DNA of 64,000 bases, from NCBI GenBank assembly GCA_000702025.1, contig KL370852.1, positions 43,472-107,471 on the forward strand, in the 5' to 3' direction. Position numbers and translations under genes: made by a program. Of the stretch, positions 41,746-50,845 are shown piece by piece. The notes under the pieces were generated by a model. The model did not search any database and was not told where the DNA came from. It worked only from the letters and a program-made list of their open reading frames with translations. Position 1 is the first letter of the stretch. Every line of letters begins with the position of its first letter. This DNA comes from Blautia schinkii DSM 10518. GTDB taxonomy: Bacteria > Bacillota > Clostridia > Lachnospirales > Lachnospiraceae.

Positions 41746-42267
41746 ATGAAAATTGCAATACTAGGCTACTCAGGGTGTGGTAAGTCAACGCTTGCAAAAT
41801 ATCTCCAATCACATTATCACATTCCTTTACTATATTTAGATACCGTACAATTTGAAGCCGACTGGAAAGTACGGGATAGAGACGAAGCCCTTTCGATGGT
41901 TGCCAAATTTATGGAGAATCAGGACTGGATCATTGACGGAAACTATACTTCATTCCTGCAGGCTGAACGTTTAGAACAGGCTGACCATATTATATTCATG
42001 GCATTCTCAAGATGGAACTGTTTGTCCAGGGCTTATCGCAGATATAGGCGCTATAAAAACACATCACGCGAAAGTATGGCAGTCGGGTGTAAAGAAAAAA
42101 TGGATCTTGAGTTCGTGTGGTGGATATTGTATAAAGGCAGAACGCCGGAAAAGAAACGCTACTACGATGCTATCCTTGATAAATACCATGCAAAATCAAT
42201 TGTTTTGAAAAATCAGCGGGAGCTTGATAACTTTATGGAGAACCAACATTTGCGAGGTAAACAATAG
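41746..42267 (+). CDS. P-loop kinase-like protein (FlaR / topology modulation type)
   Basis: A 173-residue P-loop protein. Walker A is GYSGCGKSTLAKYL, followed by LLYLDTVQFEADW and DWIIDGNYTS (Walker-B-like region), and an Arg-rich lid, SRAYRRYRRYK. It matches the adenylate-kinase-like 'DNA topology modulation protein FlaR' family, whose real substrate is unclear. AAGAGGA precedes the ATG. The transglutaminase-like gene begins at the base after its stop codon, so the two are coupled. Confidence 0.85.
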   Translation: MKIAILGYSGCGKSTLAKYLQSHYHIPLLYLDTVQFEADWKVRDRDEALSMVAKFMENQDWIIDGNYTSFLQAERLEQADHIIFMAFSRWNCLSRAYRRYRRYKNTSRESMAVGCKEKMDLEFVWWILYKGRTPEKKRYYDAILDKYHAKSIVLKNQRELDNFMENQHLRGKQ

Positions 42268-42975
42268 ATGGAGCAATATCTAAGAGAAACGCCTATGCTA
42301 AATTTTTCGGCTGCAAATATACAAGGATTGATCAATGAAAGACAATGGATAAAAACCGATGAATGCAATCGCATCAAGCAAATATATAACTATGTTCGTG
42401 ATGAAATCCTATTTGGTTACAATGTGGATGATAGTATTCCGGCATCGAAAGTGCTGTCTGATGGATATGGTCAATGCAATACAAAGGGCACTTTGTTTAT
42501 GGCCCTGCTCCGCGGAGTGAATATTCCATGCCGGATACATGGGTTTACAATTGACAAGGAATTGCAAAAGGGTGCTATGACAGGTATCGTTTACAAGAAT
42601 GCTCCTAAAAATATTTTTCATAGTTGGGTCGAGGTCTATTTGGATGGAATGTGGTATGAACTAGAGGCATTCATATTAGACAAAAAATATCTCTCTCAAC
42701 TTCAAAGTATAAACGCAACCTGTTCGGGTGCTTTTTGTGGATATGGCGTGGCTGTCAAAGACTTTTATAATCCAATAATCGATTTTGAACGAAACAATAC
42801 CTACATACAAAGTGAAGGTATTACGCAAGATTTCGGAATTTTCGATTGCCCGGATAATTTACTCAAAGAGCATCATCAAGAAATGTCGCCTTTCAAAGCC
42901 TTTATTTATAGAAATTTGGGCAGGCACTTAATGAACCATAATATTAAAAAGATTAGAAATATATGCCTTAAGTAG
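42268..42975 (+). CDS. Transglutaminase-like cysteine protease-fold protein
   Basis: A 235-residue transglutaminase-like domain protein. The probable catalytic triad is Cys70 in GYGQCNTKG, His118 in IFHSWVEVY and an acidic residue in MWYELEAF. No signal peptide is present, so it is cytoplasmic. It starts directly after the FlaR-like gene with no gap. Members act as amidases, peptidases or transferases; the target is unknown. Confidence 0.85.
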   Translation: MEQYLRETPMLNFSAANIQGLINERQWIKTDECNRIKQIYNYVRDEILFGYNVDDSIPASKVLSDGYGQCNTKGTLFMALLRGVNIPCRIHGFTIDKELQKGAMTGIVYKNAPKNIFHSWVEVYLDGMWYELEAFILDKKYLSQLQSINATCSGAFCGYGVAVKDFYNPIIDFERNNTYIQSEGITQDFGIFDCPDNLLKEHHQEMSPFKAFIYRNLGRHLMNHNIKKIRNICLK

Positions 42976-43086
42976 CGAGGGTGTACTAGACGAATGAAAT
43001 TTTCCAACGCCTCAATATATGGAATTAAAGGCAATGTAGCTTATATTGACACATTAATGATAGCGATAGCTAAGAAGGGAGTTATA

Positions 43087-43497
43087 ATGGAAATAAATAA
43101 TAACAAAAACCATCTATCCCATACAAAAGCTTCTTTCATTATGCTTCTTTTCGCTATGTGCTTAATTATGAATGTGTTCTTTTGTGGTGCTTATAATCCT
43201 AATGAATCATTCGATGAGACCACCGCAATTGATACAAGGATTATTTCAAATAGTATCCCTGTCAATGAGGGCGGCGATACTGATACCTATTCTAAAGCTT
43301 TATTTTTGAACAAAGATAATTGTTATCATAAAACCATAACAAAGAATATATTCCCAATTCTCATAGCTGCTATACCAATTGGAATCAGCGTGCTTCTTTT
43401 TCTTATTACAGTTTTTCTTTTTTTCTGTTTGACATTATTTATTTTATTGCCTGATGGATGGACCTTAATTAATAAGAAGGTACGTCTGGACAATTGA
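43087..43497 (+). CDS. Small hypothetical membrane protein
   Basis: A 136-residue protein of unknown family. The start is placed at 43087 (MEINNNKNHL), preceded by AAGGGAG; the open frame extends back to 42994. Hydrophobic helices lie at about residues 18-35 and 92-125, with a polar extracellular loop of about 55 residues between. No conserved motif was recognised. AT-rich like its neighbours. Confidence 0.6.
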   Translation: MEINNNKNHLSHTKASFIMLLFAMCLIMNVFFCGAYNPNESFDETTAIDTRIISNSIPVNEGGDTDTYSKALFLNKDNCYHKTITKNIFPILIAAIPIGISVLLFLITVFLFFCLTLFILLPDGWTLINKKVRLDN

Positions 43498-43697
43498 TCA
43501 AGTCCTTTTCAAATCATATACAATGCGTAAATATATACCAGCATAAGCATTTTTATTGTAAATGCATGACTGGTTATAAGCCATTTTTAGAAGGAACAAA
43601 CAATGGCTTCTTTTTTGTATGCAAATAGGTATCGAGGATAGACCGTATGCCTATTACAAAAATAGAGCAATGTAGAGATTGAATTGGAGGAATATCA

Positions 43698-43868
43698 ATG
43701 AAAGAAAAAATATATAAGTTATTACTTGCACTAATGGTCACCCTGTCATTAGGTTCAGATCCCACAGTCCAAAATGAAATAGCCAAGATGCTTGAATCTC
43801 TTTCAGGAACGGGTGATGCGCAGGTTCGAGAACTTGATGAAGAAGAAAAAGAATCCAAAGAAATTTGA
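43698..43868 (+). CDS. Small secreted or membrane-inserted peptide
   Basis: A 56-residue ORF with GGAGG 7 bases before the ATG. It has a basic N-terminus (MKEKIYK), a hydrophobic stretch (LLLALMVTLSLGS) and a strongly acidic tail (RELDEEEKESKEI). This is the layout of a short signal-anchored or exported peptide. No family is recognised and no export or processing gene is adjacent. Confidence 0.5.
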   Translation: MKEKIYKLLLALMVTLSLGSDPTVQNEIAKMLESLSGTGDAQVRELDEEEKESKEI

Positions 43869-44059
43869 CCTACGAAAGAAGTACTGAAGTAAAAGAAGTA
43901 CAAAATACAACCTAGACAAAACCTCCCCAAAAACTTATAATATTAATAACCATACTTTATCCCGGCTCCATTATATACGGGGTTTTCGGGAAGAACGACA
44001 GACTGTGCGGTCCCGTCTCAACGCACTCATCTGCCAATATGTTCGGAGAGGAATGCCTT

Positions 44060-44920
44060 ATGCCAGATAACAGTCTCATCCTACAAATTCAGGAGCATTA
44101 CCCAAAACTAACCAAAGCAGAGAAAAAAGTTGCGGACTATGTGCTTAAAAACCAGAAGCAGGTGATCTTCATGTCCATCACAGACCTTGCTGACGCCTGT
44201 AATGTAGGCGATACCAGTGTTTACCGCTTCTGCCGCACCCTGCAGCTCCAGGGTTACCAGGAGTTTAAAATGAAGCTCTCTCTCAGCCAGAATCAAGGCA
44301 CTAACGAAGGCGCGCCAACTGTAATGGACAATTTCAAGGTGGACGATTCACTCAACGGTACGGCTGAGAGAATCCTCCGCATCCAGAGCAGTGCACTCAG
44401 GGAAACCTACTATCTCCTCGAGCAGGACAGCGTGCTCCAATTCTTGAGGCTCATGGAAGATTCAAAAAGAATTTATTTTACCGGAATCGGCGACAGCCTG
44501 CTGACCGCCCAGGAAGCGTGCAACAAATTCCTGCGCATCAGCAACAAGGTGTATTGTCTGACTGACCCGCATATGCAGGCCATGGCAGCCTCCATGATGA
44601 CACCGGAGGATTTCCTGATCATCGTCTCCTATTCCGGAGCGACCAAGGATAATATCCATGTGGCAAAAATAGCCAAGGAATCCGGCGCCCGCCTGGGCTG
44701 CATAACCAGATTTAAAAAATCACCCCTGGCCGGTTACTGCGACGCAATGCTTCTGTGCGGCTCCAACGAAGGCCCTCTGGAGGGCGGCTCCACCGGAGCG
44801 AAGATCAGCCAGCTATTTTTAATCGATCTGCTTTACCAGGAATATTATTTCCGGAATTTCAACCTGAGTAAAACTAATAACGAAAAAACCTCCAACGCAG
44901 TAGTGGATAAGCTTTATTAA
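44060..44920 (+). CDS. RpiR/MurR-family transcriptional regulator
   Basis: A 286-residue regulator. The N-terminal RpiR-type helix-turn-helix (LTKAEKKVADYVLKNQKQVI, then SITDLADACNVGDTSVYRFC) is followed by a SIS phosphosugar-binding domain (YFTGIGDSLLTAQEACNKFL, and IVSYSGATKDNIHVAK). It senses a sugar phosphate. The start is placed at 44060 (MPDNSL), about 9 bases after GGAGAGG. It converges on azlD with a 4-base overlap. Its target genes are not obvious from the neighbourhood. Confidence 0.92.
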   Translation: MPDNSLILQIQEHYPKLTKAEKKVADYVLKNQKQVIFMSITDLADACNVGDTSVYRFCRTLQLQGYQEFKMKLSLSQNQGTNEGAPTVMDNFKVDDSLNGTAERILRIQSSALRETYYLLEQDSVLQFLRLMEDSKRIYFTGIGDSLLTAQEACNKFLRISNKVYCLTDPHMQAMAASMMTPEDFLIIVSYSGATKDNIHVAKIAKESGARLGCITRFKKSPLAGYCDAMLLCGSNEGPLEGGSTGAKISQLFLIDLLYQEYYFRNFNLSKTNNEKTSNAVVDKLY

Positions 44921-45228
44921 AATCCCATAATCCGTTCCACGATAAAGACTGCCGTACATGCCATCAGCGCCACTGTGAGCAGACTTTTTTCTTTATATGC
45001 CGCTATGAGTGCAACAGCGAAGCCCACCGCCGCCGACACCACACTTGCCGTAGCCGAAAGGATAGCCGGAAAGGTCATGGCCGCCAGGCACGCATAGGGC
45101 ACATAATACAAAAAGGACTTGATAAAAGGACTTGTAATTTCTTTTCTGGACAGCACCAGAGGAAGCATACGGATGAGATAAGTCACCCCGGCCATCACCA
45201 ATATGTAAATATAAACATTATGACTCAC
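44917..45228 (-). CDS. azlD: AzlD-family branched-chain amino-acid exporter subunit
   Basis: A 103-residue, four-helix membrane protein (YIYILVMAGVTYLIRMLPLV) that is the small partner of AzlC. The GTG start at 45228 is chosen because AAGGAGG lies 9 bases upstream and gives the usual AzlD length. The longer open frame to 45324 lies within azlC. The azlC stop overlaps by 11 bases. Confidence 0.88.
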   Translation of the reverse strand: MSHNVYIYILVMAGVTYLIRMLPLVLSRKEITSPFIKSFLYYVPYACLAAMTFPAILSATASVVSAAVGFAVALIAAYKEKSLLTVALMACTAVFIVERIMGF

Positions 45229-45952
45229 TGACACCCGCCTCCTTCTCTTCTGTACTCTCATCCTCCACCGGGAAGAAATACGCCGCAGCTCCGGCCACCA
45301 GCAAGGTTGTGATAATAATGACAAAGCCTGAGGAAACCTCTTTCAGACCAGGTACCACAGCAAAAAGGCTGCTCACCGCCATAGACCCCACAACCACACC
45401 CAATACAGCGCGGCTTGTCTTTGCCGGAGGAATAATGATTGCCAAAAACATGCCATAAATCGCAACGCTCAGCGCGCTCACCATAAATGCAGGCAGAAGA
45501 TTTCCCGAAATGGCCCCTGCAAGCGTACCTAAGGTCCAGCCCGGAATCGCCACACACATAGCGCCATAATTATAATATGGACTTACTTTCCCCTCCTGGC
45601 TGGCGCTGATGCCGAATATCTCATCCGTCACCCCAAAAGCCACCAGATAACGATGCGCCCAGGGTACATCCCTGCGCAGCTTCTGAGACAAAGAAAAGGA
45701 CATCAGACAATAGCGCAGATTAATGATCAGCTGCGTGAGCGCCATCTCCCAGTAAGAACCTGCCATTATGATAATATCAAGCCCGGCAAACTGCCCCGCT
45801 GAGGTAAGATTTGTAAGTGAGATCAGCACAGCCTGCCAGATGCTCAAGCCCCCGGATACAGCCATCATACCAAATGTAAAAGACACGGCGAAATATCCCA
45901 GCCCAATGGGCACACCGTCCTTCAAACCTCTTCTGAAACTTTCGCCTCTCAT
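45218..45952 (-). CDS. azlC: AzlC-family branched-chain amino-acid exporter
   Basis: A 244-residue membrane permease with the AzlC opening FRRGLKDGVPIGLGYFAVSF and the conserved LTSAGQFAGLDIIIMAGSYWE and RYLVAFGVTDEIF segments. Together with AzlD it exports branched-chain amino acids and analogues. The start at 45952 (MRGESFRRG) has GGAGG 8 bases upstream. The short acidic C-terminal tail is encoded over the azlD start region. Confidence 0.93.
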   Translation of the reverse strand: MRGESFRRGLKDGVPIGLGYFAVSFTFGMMAVSGGLSIWQAVLISLTNLTSAGQFAGLDIIIMAGSYWEMALTQLIINLRYCLMSFSLSQKLRRDVPWAHRYLVAFGVTDEIFGISASQEGKVSPYYNYGAMCVAIPGWTLGTLAGAISGNLLPAFMVSALSVAIYGMFLAIIIPPAKTSRAVLGVVVGSMAVSSLFAVVPGLKEVSSGFVIIITTLLVAGAAAYFFPVEDESTEEKEAGVSES

Positions 45953-46000
45953 GAAGAGTACCTCCATTCTTATGTATAAATTCAAATAGAACGCAAATAC

Positions 46001-46033
46001 AGCCCGGGCAGTAATTTTATCCTACCCAGGCTA
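46001..46033 (-). terminator. Hairpin at the end of the bce operon
   Basis: An 11-bp stem with two G-U pairs (46001-46011 with 46023-46033) lies 52 bases after the bceB stop. The minus-strand tail GTATTTGC is a weak T-run. Confidence 0.5.
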
Positions 46034-46084
46034 TAGTATTGTATCACTGTAAAGAGGCAACTTCAACCATAAATTTTACAGCCA

Positions 46085-48100
46085 TCACGCCACTCTCTCC
46101 ACAATCTTATAATAAGATCTGGCCGTAATACTGTAGATCACTGCATACGCTGCTGCAAAAAACAATATGGTAACAACCGTGCAAATCATAAAAAGATGTG
46201 TATTCGCCATGCTCATAAGCTTCAGAAGACGGCTGATCAGCGGAAATGCCATGGCTATGTGAAGTACAGCCATCAAAAGCGGCACAAAGAATACCATAAG
46301 TATCTGCCTGCGTATTGAGGATTTAACCTCTTTTCTGCTCATGCCTACCTTCTGCATAATCTCGAAGCGCTCCTTATCCTCATACCCTTCTGAAATCTGT
46401 TTATAATAAATGATCATCGCCGCGCCCATGAGGAACAGCCCTCCGAGGAAAATCCCCAGAAACAGCAGACCACCGTTCATAGAATAGAACGTCTCGTATT
46501 CTTCCTGTCGTATTTCTACACTAATACCGGCAGCTCCGGACTTCATCCCGTCTTTATATTTTGTATGGACATAATCCATTATCGGATCGATCAGCTTATG
46601 TGCGTACGTTATCTGTTCATCCTTTGTGCCTTGTACATCCATGCCGAACTGGTACTTCATCGTGCTCGCATATTCGCCGTAAACTTCCCGCTGCAGCTTG
46701 TATATTTTGTCATAATCTGCTTTTGTCACAACGATTGCGGCATTCCCGAAGAGGTCGATTTCATCTACCTGAAGAGGCCATTCCTTCAGCCATTCCTTCA
46801 CCTGAAATAATTCATCCATAATCTTCAGTTCTCCGCCCATGTTCCCCCTCTCACGAAAAGCCAGAATCTCTCCATCGGAAAGCCCCGGATCCTTCCCGTG
46901 GATTCTCTCATATTCGGAGACCGGAATCACAGTCACTACATCAACCTGAATATCTCCTATGTCCTCCGGGTTCTTAAATATAATCTTATTATCCTCATAT
47001 ATACAGGATACAGTGAGCGTCATCTCATCGACCAATTGCTCATAAGGTATCTGCAGCTCCTCTGCTTCTTTCCGCACCTGGTTCCGGATATCCTCCCCTT
47101 CCTCCAGTGTAATATTCCGAAATGAAAAATTAACATCATAGGGATACCGTGTCTGCATCAGATCCTCCATACCGAAATTCAGAGATACGGTTGTGGAAAG
47201 CATGAGCAGCACACCTGTACTCAAGATACAGATGCTTGCCAGCCCCACCGCATTCTGCTTCATCCGGTAAATCATGCCTGAGATGCTGGTAAAGTTCTTC
47301 GTTTTATAATAGAAGCTTTTTTTCCAGCGCATCACCTTAAGTACAGCAATACTGCCGGCTGTAAATACAAGGTAAGTACCTGCCATGACCAGCAAAACAG
47401 CTATAAAGAAATTACCCAGCGCCTGCAGCGGCGACTCGGTGGTAATGGCAAGATAATATCCGATTCCCAAGCAAATAAAACCAAGCAGTGCGATGAACCA
47501 TTTCGCCTTTGGCTCTTTCTCACCCACATTGCTGCCCCGCAGCAGCTCCACAGGCTGACTCAGATGTACTCTGCGCAGATTCAGCAATAAGGTAAGAAAG
47601 AATATACCGCCGAAAACAAAAAACGATGCAGCAATTCCCAGGATTGATACAAAGAAACCAAACTGTGCGGGCATATGTGCCAGCTTAAGGAGAAGCAGCA
47701 AGGCCAGCTTGCTTCCCAGAATGCCCACAAGAATCCCCCCAATAAAGCTGATAACTGAGGTGTAAACCGTCTCCCGGAAAAGCATTCTGGCGATATGCCC
47801 CTTCTCCATTCCAAGGATATTATAAAGACCAATCTCCTTCTGCCGCCGCTTCATCAGAAAGCTGTTGCTATAAAGCAGAAAAATAAAGGAGAAAATACAA
47901 ATGACCGCCACACCCAAGCTCACAATGGTCTGAAGGTGACTGCCTCCCGGAATCGTATCCATACCCTCATTCTGCAAAATGAAAAACATCATATACAGCA
48001 TGGCTATACATCCGATACTGGTCAGCATGTAAGGAATATAGGTTCTCTTGTTTTTCACAATATTCGTGGCAGCCAGCCGGGAATAAAAACCTCTACGCAT
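46085..48100 (-). CDS. BceB-type FtsX-family permease
   Basis: A 671-residue, ten-helix permease of the peptide-detoxification family. FtsX-like blocks lie near residues 60-180 and at the C-terminus, with a roughly 200-residue extracellular domain (about residues 305-520) between helices 7 and 8, the signature of BceB proteins that capture antimicrobial peptides or free their lipid target. The start is taken at 48100 (MRRGFYSRLAATNI) with GGTGAGG just upstream. It overlaps the end of the ATPase gene by 8 bases. It works with the BceA-type ATPase and also acts as flux sensor for the BceS-type kinase. Confidence 0.92.
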   Translation of the reverse strand: MRRGFYSRLAATNIVKNKRTYIPYMLTSIGCIAMLYMMFFILQNEGMDTIPGGSHLQTIVSLGVAVICIFSFIFLLYSNSFLMKRRQKEIGLYNILGMEKGHIARMLFRETVYTSVISFIGGILVGILGSKLALLLLLKLAHMPAQFGFFVSILGIAASFFVFGGIFFLTLLLNLRRVHLSQPVELLRGSNVGEKEPKAKWFIALLGFICLGIGYYLAITTESPLQALGNFFIAVLLVMAGTYLVFTAGSIAVLKVMRWKKSFYYKTKNFTSISGMIYRMKQNAVGLASICILSTGVLLMLSTTVSLNFGMEDLMQTRYPYDVNFSFRNITLEEGEDIRNQVRKEAEELQIPYEQLVDEMTLTVSCIYEDNKIIFKNPEDIGDIQVDVVTVIPVSEYERIHGKDPGLSDGEILAFRERGNMGGELKIMDELFQVKEWLKEWPLQVDEIDLFGNAAIVVTKADYDKIYKLQREVYGEYASTMKYQFGMDVQGTKDEQITYAHKLIDPIMDYVHTKYKDGMKSGAAGISVEIRQEEYETFYSMNGGLLFLGIFLGGLFLMGAAMIIYYKQISEGYEDKERFEIMQKVGMSRKEVKSSIRRQILMVFFVPLLMAVLHIAMAFPLISRLLKLMSMANTHLFMICTVVTILFFAAAYAVIYSITARSYYKIVERVA

Positions 48101-48863
48101 ATGCCTCACCACCTGTCGTCAGAATCGTCAGGGTATCGGATATCATGTGGTACATTTCCTGACGTGTCTTATCCGCCCTGTAAATCTGGTGGAAAACCTC
48201 CCCATCCTTAATAAAGAGAACTCTCGATGCATGGCTTGCCGCCTGAGCGCTATGGGTGACCATAAGAATGGTCTGACCGTCCTCGTTGATCTCACCGAAC
48301 ATAGAGAGCAGAGCGGCAGCAGCTTTGGAATCCAAAGCCCCCGTAGGTTCATCCGCAAGAACAAGGCGGGGGCTGGTGATCAAGGCTCTCGCCACAGCAG
48401 CTCGCTGCTTCTGTCCGCCGGAAACCTCATACGGAAACTTTTCCAGAAGCTCGGTAATATGCAGTGCCTGGGCAATGGGACGGATTTTCTGGGCCATCTC
48501 CCGATGGTCCTCCCCCGCCAGCACAAGGGGCAGATAAATATTATCCCGCAGACTGAAAGTATCCAGAAGGTTAAAGTCCTGGAATACAAATCCCAGATTC
48601 TTTCTGCGAAAAGCCGAGATTTCTTTCTCTGTGAGGTGTACGATATTTTTCCCCTCAAGGAGCACCTCACCCTCGGTCGGCTTATCCAGTGCAGCCAGTA
48701 TATTCAGGAGCGTGGTCTTGCCAGAGCCTGATTCGCCCATGATTGCCACAAACTCGCCCTCCTCCACGGTGAAGGTGACATTTGACAGGGCCTGCACTTT
48801 ATTCCCGCCGAAACGGGTACTGTAAATTTTCTTTACGTTCGTAACTTCCAATAATGACATCAT
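48093..48863 (-). CDS. BceA-type ABC transporter ATP-binding protein
   Basis: A 256-residue ATPase of the MacB/LolD/BceA family. Walker A is GESGSGKTTLL, the signature is VSGGQKQRAAVARAL and Walker B is LVLADEPTGALDS. Start choice: ATG 48863 or ATG 48860, both after GAGGAG; the second has better spacing. A promoter-like region with a 13-bp palindrome precedes it. It energises the BceB-type permease for resistance to cell-wall-active peptides. Confidence 0.94.
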   Translation of the reverse strand: MMSLLEVTNVKKIYSTRFGGNKVQALSNVTFTVEEGEFVAIMGESGSGKTTLLNILAALDKPTEGEVLLEGKNIVHLTEKEISAFRRKNLGFVFQDFNLLDTFSLRDNIYLPLVLAGEDHREMAQKIRPIAQALHITELLEKFPYEVSGGQKQRAAVARALITSPRLVLADEPTGALDSKAAAALLSMFGEINEDGQTILMVTHSAQAASHASRVLFIKDGEVFHQIYRADKTRQEMYHMISDTLTILTTGGEAYA

Positions 48864-48937
48864 ATCTCCTCTTTTCCTACTCTTACAATGAATATGTTAC
48901 ATATCATTAGTATAAAGAATTGACATTGCTCCCACCA

Positions 48938-48950
48938 TAACCTTAGGTTA
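48938..48950 (-). promoter_or_regulatory. Perfect 13-bp palindrome upstream of bceA, candidate BceR site
   Basis: TAACCTWAGGTTA is perfectly palindromic about its centre and lies about 24 bases upstream of a -10-like TATACT (minus strand, 48914-48909), with no good -35. That is the arrangement expected for a promoter driven by an activating response regulator. Binding by the adjacent BceR-type protein is inferred. Confidence 0.5.
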
Positions 48951-48996
48951 CAATTTACCCGGGAAGCTTACATTTTTGAAAGGTTACCCCGTATAC

Positions 48997-50154
48997 TCAG
49001 GAATACAGCTCCAACGCTTTCCGCCCAAGCGAAAGATAAACCTTCGTGCCCTCTCCCGGTGCCGATTCAATGGAAATCCCATGCCCCAGCTTCTTCATGA
49101 TCTTACCGGACAGGTAAAGTCCGATTCCGCTGGAGCGGCTGTGCCGGCGGCCATTCCCTCCGGTAAACCCTTTCTCGAATACCCGCGGTAAATCCTCCGC
49201 GCCGATTCCGATTCCCGTATCCTCGATCACCAGCGTATGCGGCCGGCTCTCAGCCATATAAATCGTAATCCCGCCGGACCTGGTATATTTAAGCGCATTT
49301 GATAAAATCTGTCCGATGACAAAGCCCAGCCATTTAGGGTCTGTGAGTACCCGTTCCTCTACACCTTCATATTTTAGAGAAAGCTTTTTGCTGATAAAAA
49401 TCCGCGCATATTTATGAATCTGTTCCCGCACAATGCCATCCAGCGAACACTCCCGGAATTTCATATCCGCAGACATGTCCTCCGTCCGCAGATATCCAAG
49501 CACCATCTCCACGTACTGCTCAATTTTAAAAAGCTCTGCCAGAGTGTCCCTGTTTCTCTGCATATCTTGGACGCTCCGTGCATCCTCTGCGCCTCGTTCA
49601 TCCTCGATGTCCTGTGCATCCTCGACGCCCTGTGCATTCTCCGCGCCCTGTATATCCTCGGCGCCCTGTATATCCTCGGCGCCCTGTATATCCTCGGCAC
49701 CCTGCGTATTTTCCGCGCCCCGGACATCCTCCGCAAGCAGCAGACGCATAGCTGCAATCGGGGTCTTGATCTGATGCACCCACATAGTATAATAATCCGT
49801 CAATTCCCCGTAGAACCGCCTTTTGCCGGCCTCCGCGCGCATTCTCCGCTCATTTAGCTCCTTCAGCATTTCCTGGTAGAGTACCTCGCATCCGTCCCCG
49901 GGCAAGGGCAGCGCTTCCAGATTTACCGCCAGATTTTCCTTCACAAATTCAAGCGCCTTTCTCCTTTTCACAAAGCAAGAATGCCCATAGAAAAAAGAGG
50001 CCGCCCCTGCGATTGCACAAAGGATTGCCCCATAAATCACCGGCTCAGCCGGGAGGTCATACAGCAGCAGCACCATGCCCATGATAAACGCACACAGGAG
50101 ACAGAACGCCGCTGTTTTCCATATCTTTTTTATATATTCCAGCCATGAATTCAT
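48997..50154 (-). CDS. BceS-type sensor kinase with hexapeptide repeat insertion
   Basis: A 385-residue intramembrane-sensing kinase. Two N-terminal helices (residues about 14-32 and 39-57) have almost no outside loop. The phospho-acceptor His127 is in MWVHQIKTPIAAMRLLL. Residues 143-202 are ten six-residue repeats (consensus DIQGAE) inserted exactly in the dimerisation hairpin. The second DHp helix follows (LFKIEQYVEMVLGYLR), then the ATPase domain (QILSNALKYTR, EDTGIGIG, SSGIGLYLSGKI). It senses peptide flux through the BceAB-type pump. It is 9 bases after the regulator gene. Confidence 0.92.
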   Translation of the reverse strand: MNSWLEYIKKIWKTAAFCLLCAFIMGMVLLLYDLPAEPVIYGAILCAIAGAASFFYGHSCFVKRRKALEFVKENLAVNLEALPLPGDGCEVLYQEMLKELNERRMRAEAGKRRFYGELTDYYTMWVHQIKTPIAAMRLLLAEDVRGAENTQGAEDIQGAEDIQGAEDIQGAENAQGVEDAQDIEDERGAEDARSVQDMQRNRDTLAELFKIEQYVEMVLGYLRTEDMSADMKFRECSLDGIVREQIHKYARIFISKKLSLKYEGVEERVLTDPKWLGFVIGQILSNALKYTRSGGITIYMAESRPHTLVIEDTGIGIGAEDLPRVFEKGFTGGNGRRHSRSSGIGLYLSGKIMKKLGHGISIESAPGEGTKVYLSLGRKALELYS

Positions 50155-50163
50155 ACAAAGCCC

Positions 50164-50832
50164 TCACACCATATAACCCAGACCTTTTTTTGTTACAATG
50201 AAATCTTTCATCCCGGCGCTCTCCAGCTTCCTGCGCAGCCGCGTCATGTTCACTGTCAGTGTATTATCATCCACAAAGCTGTCATTTTCCCAGAGCTTAG
50301 TCATGATCGCATCGCGGGAAACCACCTTGCCTGCATGTTCAAAGAGTATCTGAAGAATACGCAGCTCATTCTTCGTCAGATCCAGCGTCTCCCCCTCGTA
50401 GGTCAGCGTGCCGCGGCCAAGGCTCAGCACTGCCCCGTTATGCTCCAGAATATTCGCGGCCTTGCCAAAGGAATAGCTGCGGCGTATCACCGCTTGTATC
50501 TTAGCCGCCAGCACATCGAGATCAAAGGGCTTGGCAATAAAGTCATCTGCGCCACGGCTCATAGCCATCACCATATTCATATTATCCGCTGCGGAGGATA
50601 AGAAAAGGATTGGCACCTGCGACACCTTACGAATCTCCTCGCACCAATGGAAACCATTATAAAAAGGAAGCTTCAAGTCCAGCAGAACAAGCTGTGGGTC
50701 CTTCTGGACAAACTCCGAAAGCACATGGGCAAAGTCGTTCACACAATCCACCTGGTATCCCCAGGACTCCAGATGCTTTTTCACAAGAGCAGCGATAGTC
50801 TCGTCATCCTCAACGATCAAGATTCTGTACAT
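50164..50832 (-). CDS. BceR-type OmpR-family response regulator
   Basis: A 222-residue regulator. The receiver domain (LIVEDDETIAALVKKHLESW, phospho-acceptor Asp in LVLLDLKLPFYNG near residue 52, Lys in DFIAKPFD) is followed by a winged-helix domain (LTKNELRILQILFEHAG, then VDDNTLTVNMTRLRRKLE). It activates the downstream bceAB-type transporter genes in response to antimicrobial peptides. Encoded between an ACT-domain gene (13-base gap) and the kinase (9-base gap). Confidence 0.94.
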   Translation of the reverse strand: MYRILIVEDDETIAALVKKHLESWGYQVDCVNDFAHVLSEFVQKDPQLVLLDLKLPFYNGFHWCEEIRKVSQVPILFLSSAADNMNMVMAMSRGADDFIAKPFDLDVLAAKIQAVIRRSYSFGKAANILEHNGAVLSLGRGTLTYEGETLDLTKNELRILQILFEHAGKVVSRDAIMTKLWENDSFVDDNTLTVNMTRLRRKLESAGMKDFIVTKKGLGYMV

Positions 50833-50845
50833 ACAGCCTCCAGTT

